A DNA stretch of 64,000 bases from Drechslerella dactyloides (GCA_020064725.1 JAGTWJ010000017.1:3348001-3412000), one strand, 5' to 3'; shown: positions 47,633-59,553, counted from the first letter of the stretch. Notes: generated by a model not told the origin, from the sequence alone. Translations and numbers: made by a program.

Positions 47633-49342
47633 AATTGATATCGATATATACCTCGAGACCCTACTAAGTTGATTTATGTTAGCTAAACTAAGCAATTGGT
47701 ATAGATAAAATGTAATAACCCACAGCCATCCAACTGTATCATCTATTCCATGCACCTGTAGCTATAAGAATAACTGGTAAGCAGTACCGCAAGTCGTATA
47801 CTTATAAGAAAAAGACAATGCATAATAATAATCCCAGACAAATCTTTACTAGACTCGAGTACTCTCAGCCTGCCCACCACATCATCGATTCTTTGGTTAC
47901 CCGTCCGCCGCTGTCTTTCTTATCCAATTCTCCTAACTCAACCCCGCCGCCAGCCGCCCAGGAATTTCCCCCATTAATGCTATCTGCAAAGCGGTAGACA
48001 ATTCTCTAACGCACGTGAGCGACCTTCGGCAACCAAAGTACAATATCGCTGACTTACAAAGCGGAGATGAGGTGGTATGAAGGGGATTAACTTTGAACAA
48101 TAGGGCTCCTAAAAGCGTTTTCGGCCTGGACACGGACTAAGAGACTAGTTAAAACTGATCTCGTTGTCAAAGCATTACACCACTCAAAGCTTCAAGAAAG
48201 CAGAAACTAAGTAAATAAGAAGGTTCTACGAATTGCTCGGTTGGTACTTAAACCGAAGTACGATTTTATCTAGAGGCAAGCCCCACAGGAAAATGGAAGA
48301 AGAAAGCTAAGTAAGTAGATATACGACTGGGTATTAAGATATTGGAAACGGCCTCTTATTTTATACATTGGATAAATCATAAAGGATATACAGCTAACCC
48401 TAGAGTTATTACTCCCAGCTAATGTGTCTGTTCTGTAAGCGTCACAATTTCCAGCTACATAAAATTTCTCCAGAGGATGTCTGGCGATGGCTAGCAAGCG
48501 CTCCTTCATAACATACATATAGCCTGGTCTCGGGGCAGACCATGTAGTCAATACATTAGGTACCACAATTTGAATGTATAAAATGATATACTGTCAGAAG
48601 AGTATAACTTAGTGTTTATCTTCAATTTTGTAGTAACAATCCCATCCGCCGTTAACAAGAAAACATCCGCTATTCTCAGCACAGCACCACTCCACGTTGT
48701 TACAACCCCCTAAAGTAGTCGAGTATCTATATTAGATCGTATATATGGGCGGCAAGGGAGAAAAGGTATTTCATACCACTTTCAGCGGGAGGACAATCGG
48801 GAGAAAAAATAGGTCCGTCGTACCACGTCCGCTTCGTCAGGCCCTGGGGCTCTAGAGAAGGCCTTTGTTTAGTATATAACTACTACTTAAGTTTAATTAT
48901 ATAGACTTGGAGTGAGATTATATACTCTCTGTAGGCGCTGAGATAACCGTCGTGGCAAAAAGAGCCGCAGATAGGATAGATTGAAACTTCATGTTTGAAA
49001 AAATTGTAGATCTTATGCCTGGGAGAGAGGTGTATTTTCGTTTGGGATTGAGACTTTGGATGATCGGTCAAATAATAGAGGGGATTGAGACCCCTATTTA
49101 TACGCAAACTTTTTATCCTAGAGGGAGAGAAACGATACTGAGCTCTGAGCACCGGACCTATTGCGATTGCGACTGCTGAGGCCGACTGCGGAGCTCAGCT
49201 TGAGCTAGATCAGCGTCGGGGTTAGTTTTCTCATGAATTATATAGGATTAGACCTGTAAAGATTTCACGTATCGGAAGCGCAAAAGTATATAGCCAATCG
49301 GCTTCGTGGTCTCATAGATATTTGAAGAACAACGTTCCCAAG

Positions 49343-49574
49343 GCTACATGTAATAGCAAGAAGTCCGGGTGAGCTCTTTTTTGGTGAAAAGTCTGTGCCC
49401 TCATACAACCTTGTTCCTTAGATTTTTTTTGTACCTCTGTTAAAGGAAGTGTATGGTGAAGCTATTCCAGCTCGGTGGCGCTGAATCCCTGGAAACCACT
49501 CCATTTTGCGAGTGTATTCAGTAGGTCTCGCTCCGAAATGAGGTTTACATGGACTTCTTGCTATTACATGTAGC
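49343..49574. repeat. Perfect 24-nt inverted repeat, MITE-like element
   Basis: The 24 nt at 49343-49366 (core CATGTAATAGCAAGAAGTCC) are exactly reverse-complemented at 49551-49574, with a 184-nt AT-rich spacer. No ORF lies inside. A third copy of the right arm with its GAGCTCACAAG flank is repeated directly at 49603-49643. The form fits a small non-autonomous inverted-repeat element. Confidence 0.7.
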
Positions 49575-49643
49575 ACCCGAGCTCACAAGCATATAACGGA
49601 ACTTGCTATTACATGTTAGAACAGAGCTCACAAGACATATAAC
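49558..49643. repeat. Tandem direct repeat of the inverted-repeat arm
   Basis: Two units of about 40 nt (49558-49597 and 49603-49643) share TTGCTATTACATGT, then GAGCTCACAAG and CATATAAC, with a few substitutions and indels between them. Confidence 0.7.
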
Positions 49644-50272
49644 AAAAACCGTTTAGATCCACGTCTGTGGGTTACGAGTGAAAGAAAAAATTACCGACGG
49701 ATGGGTTCTATTCCTATTCCCCGCAGATTTCAAGTCCACTCTTAGCAGGCGTTCCTAATGTGGACGCAGAGTGGTCGCTGGACGCCGCCCAGGCTCCTGC
49801 TAAGCTTGGAGAGTCAGCGTTCCCGAGACTACGTTCCTAAAACCATCCATATTCTAACCAAAACCAAGCTAGCTATAGCCCATGTGAGTCTGTATAGCCG
49901 ATCATTACACAGAAAAAAATCCTTTAGCGTATTATAGCGGCAGCTGCGGCTGGTTGTATCCAATGAAATAGAAGATGTATGGACGTATAAATTTATGTAT
50001 TATTATGCGTTGATTGAAGTAAAGGTGATGCTAGGAAAATAAAAACAGAGAAGGAAAAAAGAAAAGCCGAAAAGGGAGAAAAAGGGAGAGGAGGAGAGAG
50101 GAAGTAGAGTGAGGAGTCTGAGGAGGGGTAGTATGTAATATAGCAGAGTAGAACGGGAACGGGAACTTAGGTTGTACGAGCGAGCTCGCGCGAGTCACAA
50201 ACAAACGTTCGCTTAAAGTTTGGCACCCAACAGGCGAGCCGCAAAATTTGCCTGTCAGGGCCATGGCTCAGT

Positions 50273-50333
50273 GGTAACATTCCTGATCGACTTGTGTGTT
50301 CAGCATTTGCTTCTCGGGATGCGGGGACTAACC
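50273..50333 (+). repeat. Sequence resembling the HET-gene intron
   Basis: GGTAACATTCCTGATCGACT and the following TTGTGTGTTCAGCAT, then GGACTAACCGG, align with the intron at 55122-55180 of the ankyrin-HET gene. Donor-like and branch-like parts are conserved while the flanking exon-side bases are not. Confidence 0.5.
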
Positions 50334-50336
50334 GGA

Positions 50337-50395
50337 AGTGCTCGCGTGCATCGAGTCGAATTTACGATTGACCAAGCCATCATAATCGATATTCG
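50337..50395. repeat. Diverged dispersed repeat, copy 2
   Basis: Partner of 47573-47632, in the same orientation, with an exact 15-nt GTGCTCGCGTGCATC core and weaker similarity over about 60 nt. Confidence 0.6.
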
Positions 50396-51197
50396 AAATT
50401 TCTGGATTCTCCTTAATTCATATTAGTATAAGAGGCTAAGGATCAGGACATATAGACTGCATACCATTTATCATGCTACAAAAGCTAACTAGGCCCAAGG
50501 CGGTTGAATTTGCGACGCTTCGTGATTCCATGCACGGTGTTGCATGTTGTAGTTGTGAAGGGTGCGTTTCGCCTCAGCACTAGTACTAGTGTCGAGACTG
50601 TCGCCTCAGCTGATCAGCATCACAAACAATCAAGCCAGCCGAAGTTTGTCGGGCTAGCTAAGCTATAGCCAAGTACAATAAACGTTGCAAACCTCCTCGA
50701 GAATTATACTCTAACATACTAACAACAATATTACCCAGCCTTATATCGCAGCTTGGGTTTGGAATCCTGCTGCTGATTTTTTCTATTCAGTCAATGTTGC
50801 TTGAGGGGAAGTTAAAGGTGATTTGGGTTGCGATAGTGATTTTATAGATGATGTTATATGATCTTGAAGGGAGGTTGAGGCGAAGGCGTCACCGACACGG
50901 CACGACCATCTTATCTATAGAGGGAACAGGATAGGGTAATATATGGTCCTGACAAGAACGCCCAAATGTGATAGATACTAATATTGATAGAGTTAGAACT
51001 TACGACCGTCATCTTCCTGAGTCACGAAAAAAAAAAACATGGAAATGCATCGGATTGATTAATTTCACTATAATTTCGACCGCCATCCTGCCTTTGCCGC
51101 TCCTTTCCCACCGCTTTATCCTTCCCTTATCCGATAATTGCCCGATACAATAGATGTTGCGCCGTTATGACCTGACAATTCGCCAAGCCACTCTAAC

Positions 51198-51608
51198 CTA
51201 TACCAGTCTGGTCGATTCCTGCGGTGATCCTGGCCAGGTGTTATTTAGGTAGGTGGAAGGAGTCGATGAGGTTAATCCAAGGCTACGGCTGAACAACCTC
51301 ATCGTAACGTGAATGAGCACTAAATTGATAATCGCAACGACGGCGACGATGCTGAACACGATGACCTTCCGCTTCAAGCTCCAAGGGACGACACCGTAGG
51401 AGTCGAAGAGGAAGATTGTAAACATGGAGAGGTATGCGAAGCCGACAGTGACAACGAGCATGGTGACGGCGAGGAGGAGTTGGAGGAGGCGCCAGACCAT
51501 ATTGGGTGGGGGCGGTGGTGGTGGATTGCTATTGGGCCCGGGGCGAGTTAACGGGAGCCTGTTTTCTTCGTCGTCGTGTCGAAAAGAATGTGTGGTTGCG
51601 GATTCCAT
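51198..51608 (-). CDS. Small two-helix membrane protein, hypothetical
   Basis: A single exon encodes 136 residues from an ATG at 51608. The N-terminus is polar and ends in a run of seven Pro. Two hydrophobic segments follow: about residues 37-66 (MVWRLLQLLLAVTMLVVTVG onwards) and about 79-101 (RKVIVFSIVAVVAIINLVLI), joined by a short SYGVVPWSLK loop. The tail is Ser/Thr/Pro-rich. No family is recognised. The GC-richer, clearly hydrophobic coding pattern stands out from the AT-rich surroundings, which is why I accept it as a gene. Both termini may face the cytosol. Confidence 0.55.
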   Translation of the reverse strand: MESATTHSFRHDDEENRLPLTRPGPNSNPPPPPPPNMVWRLLQLLLAVTMLVVTVGFAYLSMFTIFLFDSYGVVPWSLKRKVIVFSIVAVVAIINLVLIHVTMRLFSRSLGLTSSTPSTYLNNTWPGSPQESTRLV

Positions 51609-53067
51609 GGCTCAAATTCTCTCTCTTGTGTGTGCGCGTGTGAGTATAAATACTTGCTTAGTATTTTTTTACTGAGAGGTCCTCCATCTCATAGCAATAT
51701 AATTTTTCTATCAATTTGAGAGTTAGATAAAGAGCACTGGAGTACAATATTCGGAACCTCGTAGAGGAAAGATGGACCACAAGTGTAGGCAATTTATAGC
51801 ACTTTCTGTGCTTTTTTGTTCTCTGACCTTTCAGGCTCACTATGTAGGTACATGTACCTGTACATGATTTCAACAACCATCAACTCTTGACATATGAGAA
51901 TGTCAGCGTGCACGTGTTTATAAGGCCATCTAAATGATGGACTTGGTTGAAAGTGACGATGTTTATATATAGCATCAAAATCCCATGCACCTTTGTACGA
52001 ATACGTAACTATATGGCCATGCATAAGGCCAACCAACGTTAGGAGAAGACGTCCTGGGAGAGAACCGTTGAAAGGTTAATGTTCAACTGCTTAAAACGGA
52101 ACAAATCAACACCCGTCAGATAGAGAGAATGAACAGAACACGTTTGCACGCACGTAATGGCATACGTGCAAGCTTGCGTATAGTACTTGTTGAAGTTTAT
52201 AACACCTGAATTGAGAGAGCCGCTGTTGATCCCATGACCATTCGAGGTGCCAAATGGTCAACTCGATTCCTACTTCGCCATGCGCCTGAGAATGCACTAG
52301 TGTTGTATATTACAGTATATATGGCCCATACAGACTCAAATTTGGAGTGCTTGACAGCATAGTCAAAGTTATAATAGTAGCGTTGTATGTAGAATATCGG
52401 AGAAGGATATTGTATAATCTAACCTACAGGATTGAATACTGGACTATGGACGGTTCTCCCCTCCATCTCTGGGCTACAAGTACAAGTAGCTGGGAGAAAG
52501 TGATTGGGACGGTTAAGGTGGAAGAGACGGCTGAGATGGACATCCGGGCTGCACTCGGCCCTTGAGCATTTTGTGGAACATGACGTTTGCTAGCATCGCC
52601 GGCACGGGGCTTATTCGAAGGTATATACGTCCGCGTATACGTAAATGTATATATACTTATGATTTCCTGGCCAGTAGGCTCCGCCTCAGCCGCACAGGAC
52701 TTCAAGATCCTAAAATTAGTCATCAGGACGACTTCGCAAGCGGGGTAATTTGGCGTGTCGTTATATACCTAGCAAGTATATAACGTTATTGTACAGATAA
52801 AAATCCCCATATATAGCATCCGATATGCCAGAAGGAGCATCTTGCCGTGTGGCCGATGTGCGTGAACCATTCTTTATGAAGTGGTGGCGGGCACCCAAAA
52901 TACAACCTATTGATTTGTTGATTTAGAATAACGTTATGCAACTGGAAGCTGAAAAAGAGCCAACTTGAGAACGGTCGTACACAAATAAGTACTTTCTCAA
53001 TCAAGATCATAGAGGCCCTGATATCCCCATATCGTGTTTCGGACAGACTTCATCCACGCTAGCAATC
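51609..53067. other. Intergenic region between divergent genes
   Basis: This AT-rich 1.5 kb holds the promoters of the small membrane protein (minus) and the ankyrin-HET gene (plus). No gene is supported. Confidence 0.55.
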
Positions 53068-56000
53068 ATGAACTCTCCCGGCTCGTCGACTCAGGCCTCT
53101 GCAGCTGCAGGTTCTCAGCACCAGCAGGGGACCAGACAACTGCCGGTCACTTTCGATCCGCGGGCTCCAGGCAAATTGCGATATACAATCTGTCTTACCC
53201 TCGAGCGCTGTGCCGAAATTGGCTTTCTTGAGGGTGTTCGGACCCTGCTCGAGCTAGGCGAGCAGGTCGACGGATCCAGCTGTAGTGGAGATATGGTCAC
53301 CAAGATCAAGATTTTCGACAACATCAACAGCAATTTGAAAGACAATGAAACCGCTTTGATGAAGGCCATACGGGGTGGGCATGTCTCCATCGCGGAGCTG
53401 CTTTTGGAGAAGGGCGCAGATGTCCGCTATTCCAGCGGTCCACTGGGCACGAATCCCTTGCTACTCGCTGTCCAGCAACGAAACGAGGCCCTCGCGACGC
53501 TTTTATTGAGATACGGCGCCCCGGTGAATCCAGAGGGAGATATGAGCAAGTACTACGGACAAAATCCGTTGCACATCGCGGCCACGAACGGAGACGTCGG
53601 TATCGTCCGCCAACTCCTCAAAGCTGGGGCGGACATCAACGCACAAGGTGGCGATTCCACGGTGGATGCGGCTCCACAGGGCGGAACGGCGCTACATTTT
53701 GCCGCCTTCCACGGACGCTCAGACGTCGTGGAGGGGCTCCTCGAAGAGGGTGCTGATGTTGACGCGGAGAGACGCTGGCATCCGGCTACTCCTCTCGACG
53801 AGGCAGCCGGTAACAACCACATCGACGTAGCCCGGATTCTTTTGCAGCACGGCGCGAAGCCTGATGGAATCCCTGGCTCCGGATATGTTCCCCTTGTCAA
53901 TGCTGCTAGCAGAGGCTACCTTGACATGGCCGCGCTGCTCCTTGAGAAACAAGCCTATATTGAAGCGCCTGATACCGATGGCGATCCGCCTCTTCATTCA
54001 GCCGCGTACAACGGTTATCTGGAGATGGTGAATCTTCTGTTGGATCATGGCGCGGACCCAAGGTCAAGGGGAGGATCAGGGAAGACTGCGCGTTGGTTCG
54101 CGGTAGAGCGGCGGCATGAAGCTGTAGCCCAGCTTCTTAAGAGCCGGGGTGCCAATGACGATGACCCTGTTGATATGGTTGATGATACCCCAAAGGGAAT
54201 CCGAGAGTTAGGAGTTGAAAAAATACTTTCGGATGTTGAAAAGGCACAAGAGTTTCTTCTCGATGAGCCTGCGATAGCCTCATGGGCGGCGCAGAAGCTT
54301 CGATTTGTCACCCGAGATGCCAACGATCCACATCGTTATAAGATTATTGAGGAGGATCCCGATCGAACACAACCATTCGTCGCCGTCTCGTACCACCGGC
54401 AATCCATTGCTAGTGCTGGCGGCGGACCAGGTTCACAGCCTCAGGTGCACGGTACCCGGTTTGCTGAGGGTGCTTCTGAAGCAATCCGGCACGCCAGAGT
54501 TGGGCCGGATGTCATCAGCCGCAGTCTTTCATTCGCTGAATCTCTAGGCATCGACCGGGTCTGGATTGACAAAGAGTGTATTGACCAGGACAACCCGGAC
54601 GAAGTACAGGTAGCTGTGCATGCGATCCACCTGATTTTCCGGCGGGCTGCGGCAACGGTTGCGCTTCTCGGGAAGCACATCCACGCCCCGGACGAAATAC
54701 CAGCCTTGAATGACCTGCTCTCGGAGAAGCCAAACACACAAACTGTCAGAGACAGAATACTCGGTGACGGATGGTTCACCGGAGCTTGGTGTGCACAAGA
54801 AGATGCGAGCTCAGACCCGTCCAAGCTGTACTACCTGGTCGGCTGGAAAGACGACGTCGACATCAGTGGTGATCTCTGGACAGCGGCGGCTCAGACACCA
54901 ATCGATACCGGACGATTTGGCTTGAGACAAGCGCAGACTGTATTCAGAGAATGGGTCATTCCTCGTCACTTTGTCTGGAGCATGTCCGCACACGGTATGA
55001 AAAATTCCCATATCATGGTCAACCAGGCCATCAGCATGGTGCCTTCTTCACAAGGCTCCTTCTCGCTCCTCGACGAAAATCTTGAAGAATCAGAGTGGTG
55101 GCGGCGAAACCCTTCGATCAGGTAACGTCCCTGATAGACTTGTGTTTAGCATATGCGAGGACTGACCGGAAACCCTCCAGTGCCGCCGGAGAAGCTGACG
55201 GCCAGGAATCTAAGCCAAGAGAGTTGAAGATGTTTATGACTTCGGCTTATCAGATTCTCATCGGCAAAAGAAATCTGCTCGTCTCCGATCGTCTCGCGAT
55301 TCTGGGCAACATTGGACATTACCCAATTCGCATCAACCACAGGAGAGTGTCGGAGAAGCGGCTTGGATACGCCGCATGCGTTATAGCGACGGCCCTTCAG
55401 AACGGAGACCTGAGCCTCTTGTTCTCCCTTCACCGAAGGGAGGCTAAGTCTCTTGGCGCTGGACAACGGGACACCATTCACATTTCATGGTTTCCTGATA
55501 CAAAGTTGTCTTTGGACACGGTTCTTGGATATGGCTCGGGCGTAGAAATGTCGTATTTGAACAGAACGAAATGCTACAACGGAGACACTGTTTATGTCAT
55601 TGGTGGTAAGGGGCTGATCCGTGGACTGGTATGGGATCTTATACCCTACGATGGTTTGGTGGAATTTAGCGATATCGCAACAGAATTTCTGGACCAAACG
55701 ATGACGACACCATCAGAGGCCGAGCGGGCGAGGCCAGACGAAGTCCTTCTGCAGATAGTGCTTCACCAGCTACTCTCAACCGGCCAAAAGAGTCTAGCTG
55801 AAATAGTGGTGACGTGCGCGTTACGGAGGCGTTTTAATAACCCTGCGGAGATATACGACGTTCTCTCGCGACTCGAAGCTTGGGTTGAAAACCAAGATGA
55901 CGACAAGTGGCCGTCCGCATTGTTCAATGAAGAATGGCGTAAGACGGTCTGGCTCCAAGGCCGCGATACGCAACCTGAGACGGTAGGCGACGCGATCAAG

Positions 56001-56522
56001 CGCGCCACCCCTTTCCTTCGCGGCTTGTATCAGAAGATTCAAAACCGTCAGCCATTGTGCGTTGGGAAGTGTCAGGTGCAGACTCCGACAGGAGAATCAC
56101 GAGAGCTCATTGGGATATTCGACGTCAATCCAGCAGAGCATCGGCAAGTCTTGACGCCTTTGAGCAATTTGGAGTACGAGTTCGGGCAGCATTTCACCGC
56201 CACGCAAGATGGGAGGACGGACTATTGGTGTGTGGAGGAGCTGGCGCATACGCATCCGACTCCAGACGAAGTGAGCAAGGCAGTGGGTTTCCTCAAGGGC
56301 GTCCATGGTCTGGATTCGAAGGTCTATCGAATGCTGCCGATAAGCTTGGGCGCGGCGTTTTGGTCGCCCCGACTTTCGAGGAAGGGCTTACTCGAATTGA
56401 ATGAGGCGGTTGGCTGGAGAACAATTCCTCTCGGACGAAGTGAGTTGACCCGAGCCATCTTGAGATGCGACGACGTTGTATTAATTGGTGATGTAGGTGC
56501 GCTTTATCGGTGGATTTGGTAA
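53068..56522 (+). CDS. Ankyrin-repeat HET-domain protein
   Basis: Two exons, 53068-55121 and 55181-56522, join across a 59-nt intron (GTAACG donor, GACTGAC branch, CTCCAG acceptor) to 1,131 residues. Ankyrin repeats fill about residues 90-365, with TALHFAAFHGR, PLHIAATNGD and PLHSAAYNGY cores. The HET domain follows: FVAVSYHRQ (residue 441) replaces the usual SYxWG, WIDKECIDQ (about 499-507) is the second motif, and WFTGAWCAQED the third. HET proteins act in vegetative incompatibility or NLR-like immune signalling, where HET activation kills the cell; ankyrin repeats may sense a partner. The remaining 550 residues hold the usual weakly conserved HET C-terminal region. The neighbourhood of repeats suits a variable recognition gene. 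Confidence 0.85.
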
Positions 56523-57353
56523 CGTAGAGTGAATGCTTGCATCCTGACGAATTTTTGGTTGACCGGTAGGTTTTGTTTTCCCAGCTCTCTTCACGAGTCT
56601 GTAATTCGTCGATTTCACGTGCACGTAACTATTCGACGAGCTCTGGACGCTCCAGTAATAAGACTTTATCTTTCCGACACATCGTGATCCGTGTAATTAC
56701 CTATTATACGTGCTCTAGTCGCTATCTATAATAATATTTGGACCTTACTTGAGTATCTACTATTTCGACTTGAATCGTTGAAATAGCAGGACCCTTGTTC
56801 ATTTTCACCACTCTAACTTGCTAATTCAACCCAGATCTTGGGCTGAATATAGAATATGCTTCATTTCAAAGTCTCTAATTCTTAATTTATTCGTCGAGTA
56901 TTTTTATAATTTAGGAAATATTATACAAATTGCAAAGCATTCGTCGCTTAGAAAAAACCTGGTAATAAGACTGCTCGATATGGTTTGCTTTACAAGCTGC
57001 AAGCCTATTGCTGTGAGACCGTCACTTTAGAGACATGCATCTTTGGCGGTTATGCATGCTTATCTGCTTACGCCCCTGTCCGGTTTCCAGACGCTAGCTC
57101 GAACTGGAATAATTTTTGCTCGTCCGCCGCGGGCCGTGCGCTTAGTCATTTGCCGTCGACTCAAACGACGAGAACTCTCGCACGCCACTGAATGCCACAT
57201 CCTCGAGGGGCCCTTCCGGCGACATGACTCAGCTTATGCCTTCGCACCGCTCTTATAACAGGCCTCCCCAGGCCTCACTCGCTCCTCCACCACCACCGCT
57301 GCCACCGTAGCCCATCTATACGCATTCACACCGTTTCGCCGTTTAATTCAGTC
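56523..57353. other. Intergenic region upstream of the RBR ligase gene
   Basis: AT-rich sequence from 56570 to about 57000 grades into a GC-richer, pyrimidine-rich leader before the ATG at 57354. No gene is seen. Confidence 0.6.
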
Positions 57354-59553
57354 ATGCCGAACAAGCTCAAGGGCAAACAGAAGGCCGTTGTTCCCTCGGT
57401 GCCCACGCCGCCTCGCAGCCCCACCGACGACGACCTCCCCACCGCCCTGTCCGCCCTCGCGCTGGAAGCCTCCCAGGATGTCTCCGACGACGACGAGAGG
57501 GTCCTTGAAATTGGAACTATCGCCGTTATATACCCTGAATTCGCACCCGTCGGACGTCTCGGCGGGTCCATCGAGCTGGAAGTCTCGCCGACGGCACCGA
57601 TACCCGTCTACTTCACCCTGCTCGACGGTGGCGAGGATGTCGCGAAGGAGGAAACCGCAGAGCTGTCGCATCTGCCGCCGTTATCATTCGAGTTCCAGCT
57701 GCCGGCCGGCTATCCGTACGACGTTGCACCGAGAATACGGCTGTCGAGCAGCTGGCTCGACAATGCTGTGTTACGGCAATTGAAGGCCGAGCTGGTGGAG
57801 ACGTGGGCCGGGCTGCGGGACCAGGCTATCTTCGCGTGTATCGACATCCTGCAGAGTGCGGCGGATAGGCTGTTTGATATGCCGCTGCCGCTGGATGTGA
57901 GGGTGAATCAGAAAGAGAAGATAAAGACCCTCGAGTTCGACCGTGCGACAAAGGTGAAGAAGTTCAACGAGGGGACCTTCGACTGTACGCTCCACTCCAT
58001 ACTCGCGTAATACCGGAAGGTTGATATTTCTTGGGATGAGTCACTGACATTTATCGCAGGCGGCGTCTGCCTGGAACCGCGCAAGGGTGTCGTCTGCCAC
58101 CGAATCAACCAATGCGGCCACGTCTTCTGCAAGCCCTGCCTGAAAGAATACTACACGGCCATGATCAAGGAAGGCGACGTCAGCAGCGTCCAGTGCCTCA
58201 ACTACTCCTGCGGGAAGGACATGCCTCCCGAAGAAGTAACCGACCAGGACGGAAACGTCCACAAAATCCCCCGGAAGCCCGGTGCCATCGCACCCGCGGA
58301 GCTGCAGGTACTCCTCGAGGCGGAAATGGTCGAACGATACCTCAAACTGAAGCGGAAACGTGCATTCGAGTCCATGAAGAACGTCGTCTACTGCCCCCGG
58401 AGCTTCTGCAAGGGTCCCGCGCTGCGAGACAGCGGCGAAGACCGGCTGGCGATCTGCCAGGACTGCTCGCTTGCGTTCTGCGCCGTCTGCGGGAAGACGT
58501 GGCACGGGTACACGATGGCCTGCAGGACGGATATAACGCCCAAGACTGCCGCGGAGGAAAAGGAGGCGAAGCTCACGGAGGAGTTCCTGGAGTCGAACTG
58601 CACGCCGTGTCCGACGTGCCTTATCCCGATCTCTAAGTCCGGCGGGTGCAATCATATGGTACGTTACAACGTAGAGGCTTCGTATACAATCACAGAGCGA
58701 CGGCTAATTGTTTCGGCAGTACTGCTCGAGATGCGGGACGCACTTCTGCCTGCTTTGCGGCGCGTTCTTGTTTCCGGATAACCCGTACCAGCACTACAAT
58801 GTGCAGTCGAGTTGGTGCTATAATAGGCTATGGGAAGGCGTGGACGAGCACGGGGAGATTGTGGCCCCGGCACCGGCGCCTCCTCCTCCCGAGGAACCTC
58901 CGCAACCGATGATGATTCAGATCGTCGTGCCCGGCCAGGCGCCTCGGGAAGTCAACCTGCCTCCCGTACCGGAACCGCAGCCTGCGGTACCAACCGTTGA
59001 AGCGGCAGATGACCACGCTGAGGCTGCCGAAAACCCCAATGGAGAAGGCAGCAGCGGGTCTGACGGTAGCGAAGAAGAAGAAGAAGCAGTGGAAGAAGAC
59101 ACGCCGCCACTAGAACCGCTAAACGACGACGACGAAGCTGAGTTCTGGGTCATCTACTCCCGCAACGAATGCTTCTCGGAGGGCTACAACATGCTAGAGC
59201 AAGGCCTGACCATCAAGGAAATCGCCGACTTCCTCAGCGACTGGGCCGCATCGATCAACCAGCACCGCAAGAACAACATGGGTCTGGGCACATACTGGCG
59301 ACGGCTGATCGAATGGCGGCGCAAAGTGCGGGATCCGCGGCTGAAGAACATGCAAATCGACCTCGGCGACTACAATTTCACGGAGGCGGCCAAGGCGGCC
59401 GCGCTGCAGACGGGCAAGACGGAGGAAGCGGAGCTGCAGCGACGGTGGTGGGAGATGTGGCATGGCGGGATGCGGCAGCTTGCCGCGCATATGGAGTGGG
59501 ATGAAGATGAGGTTGCGAAAGAGTGGGAGGACATTCTGACGCCGGTGAGATGA
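57354..59553 (+). CDS. itt1: RWD-RBR E3 ubiquitin ligase, Itt1/RNF14-like
   Basis: RING-between-RING ligases accept ubiquitin on a RING2 cysteine before passing it to substrate. Yeast Itt1 is linked to translation termination and human RNF14 to stalled ribosomes. Exons 57354-57984, 58060-58658 and 58720-59553 join in frame to 687 residues. An RWD domain occupies about 45-165 (FELQ-PAGYPYDVAPRIRLSS). RING1 begins FDCGVCLEPRKG and includes CGHVFCKPCLKEYY. The IBR follows with YCPRSFCKGPAL and CSLAFCAVCGKTWHG. RING2 is CPTCLIPISKSGGCNHMYC, with the likely catalytic Cys407 in GGCNHM, and the intron falls right after it. An acidic linker and an unusual helical, Trp-rich C-terminal extension of about 140 residues (from about 545) finish the protein. 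Confidence 0.88.

Larger units (their letters stand above)
47169..51197. other. AT-rich gene-poor region with repeat families
   Basis: No gene is supported in this 4 kb stretch. It contains a perfect 24-nt inverted repeat with an extra direct copy (49343-49643), a pair of diverged 60-nt repeats (47573-47632 and 50337-50395) and a sequence resembling an intron of the HET gene (50273-50333). A TGGTCTCGGGGCAGAC copy of the dispersed palindromic motif occurs near 48535. It looks like a graveyard of small mobile elements. Confidence 0.55.

Noticed and set aside
50263..50345. Possible tRNA gene starting GGCCATGGCTCAGTGGTAAC
   Set aside because: The start resembles a tRNA D-arm, but no matching acceptor stem, anticodon stem or GGTTCGA T-loop follows at the right distance.
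55095..55180. Apparent frameshift splitting the ankyrin-HET gene into two ORFs
   Set aside because: A 59-nt intron at 55122-55180 with donor, branch site and acceptor joins the two frames exactly, so the gene is intact.
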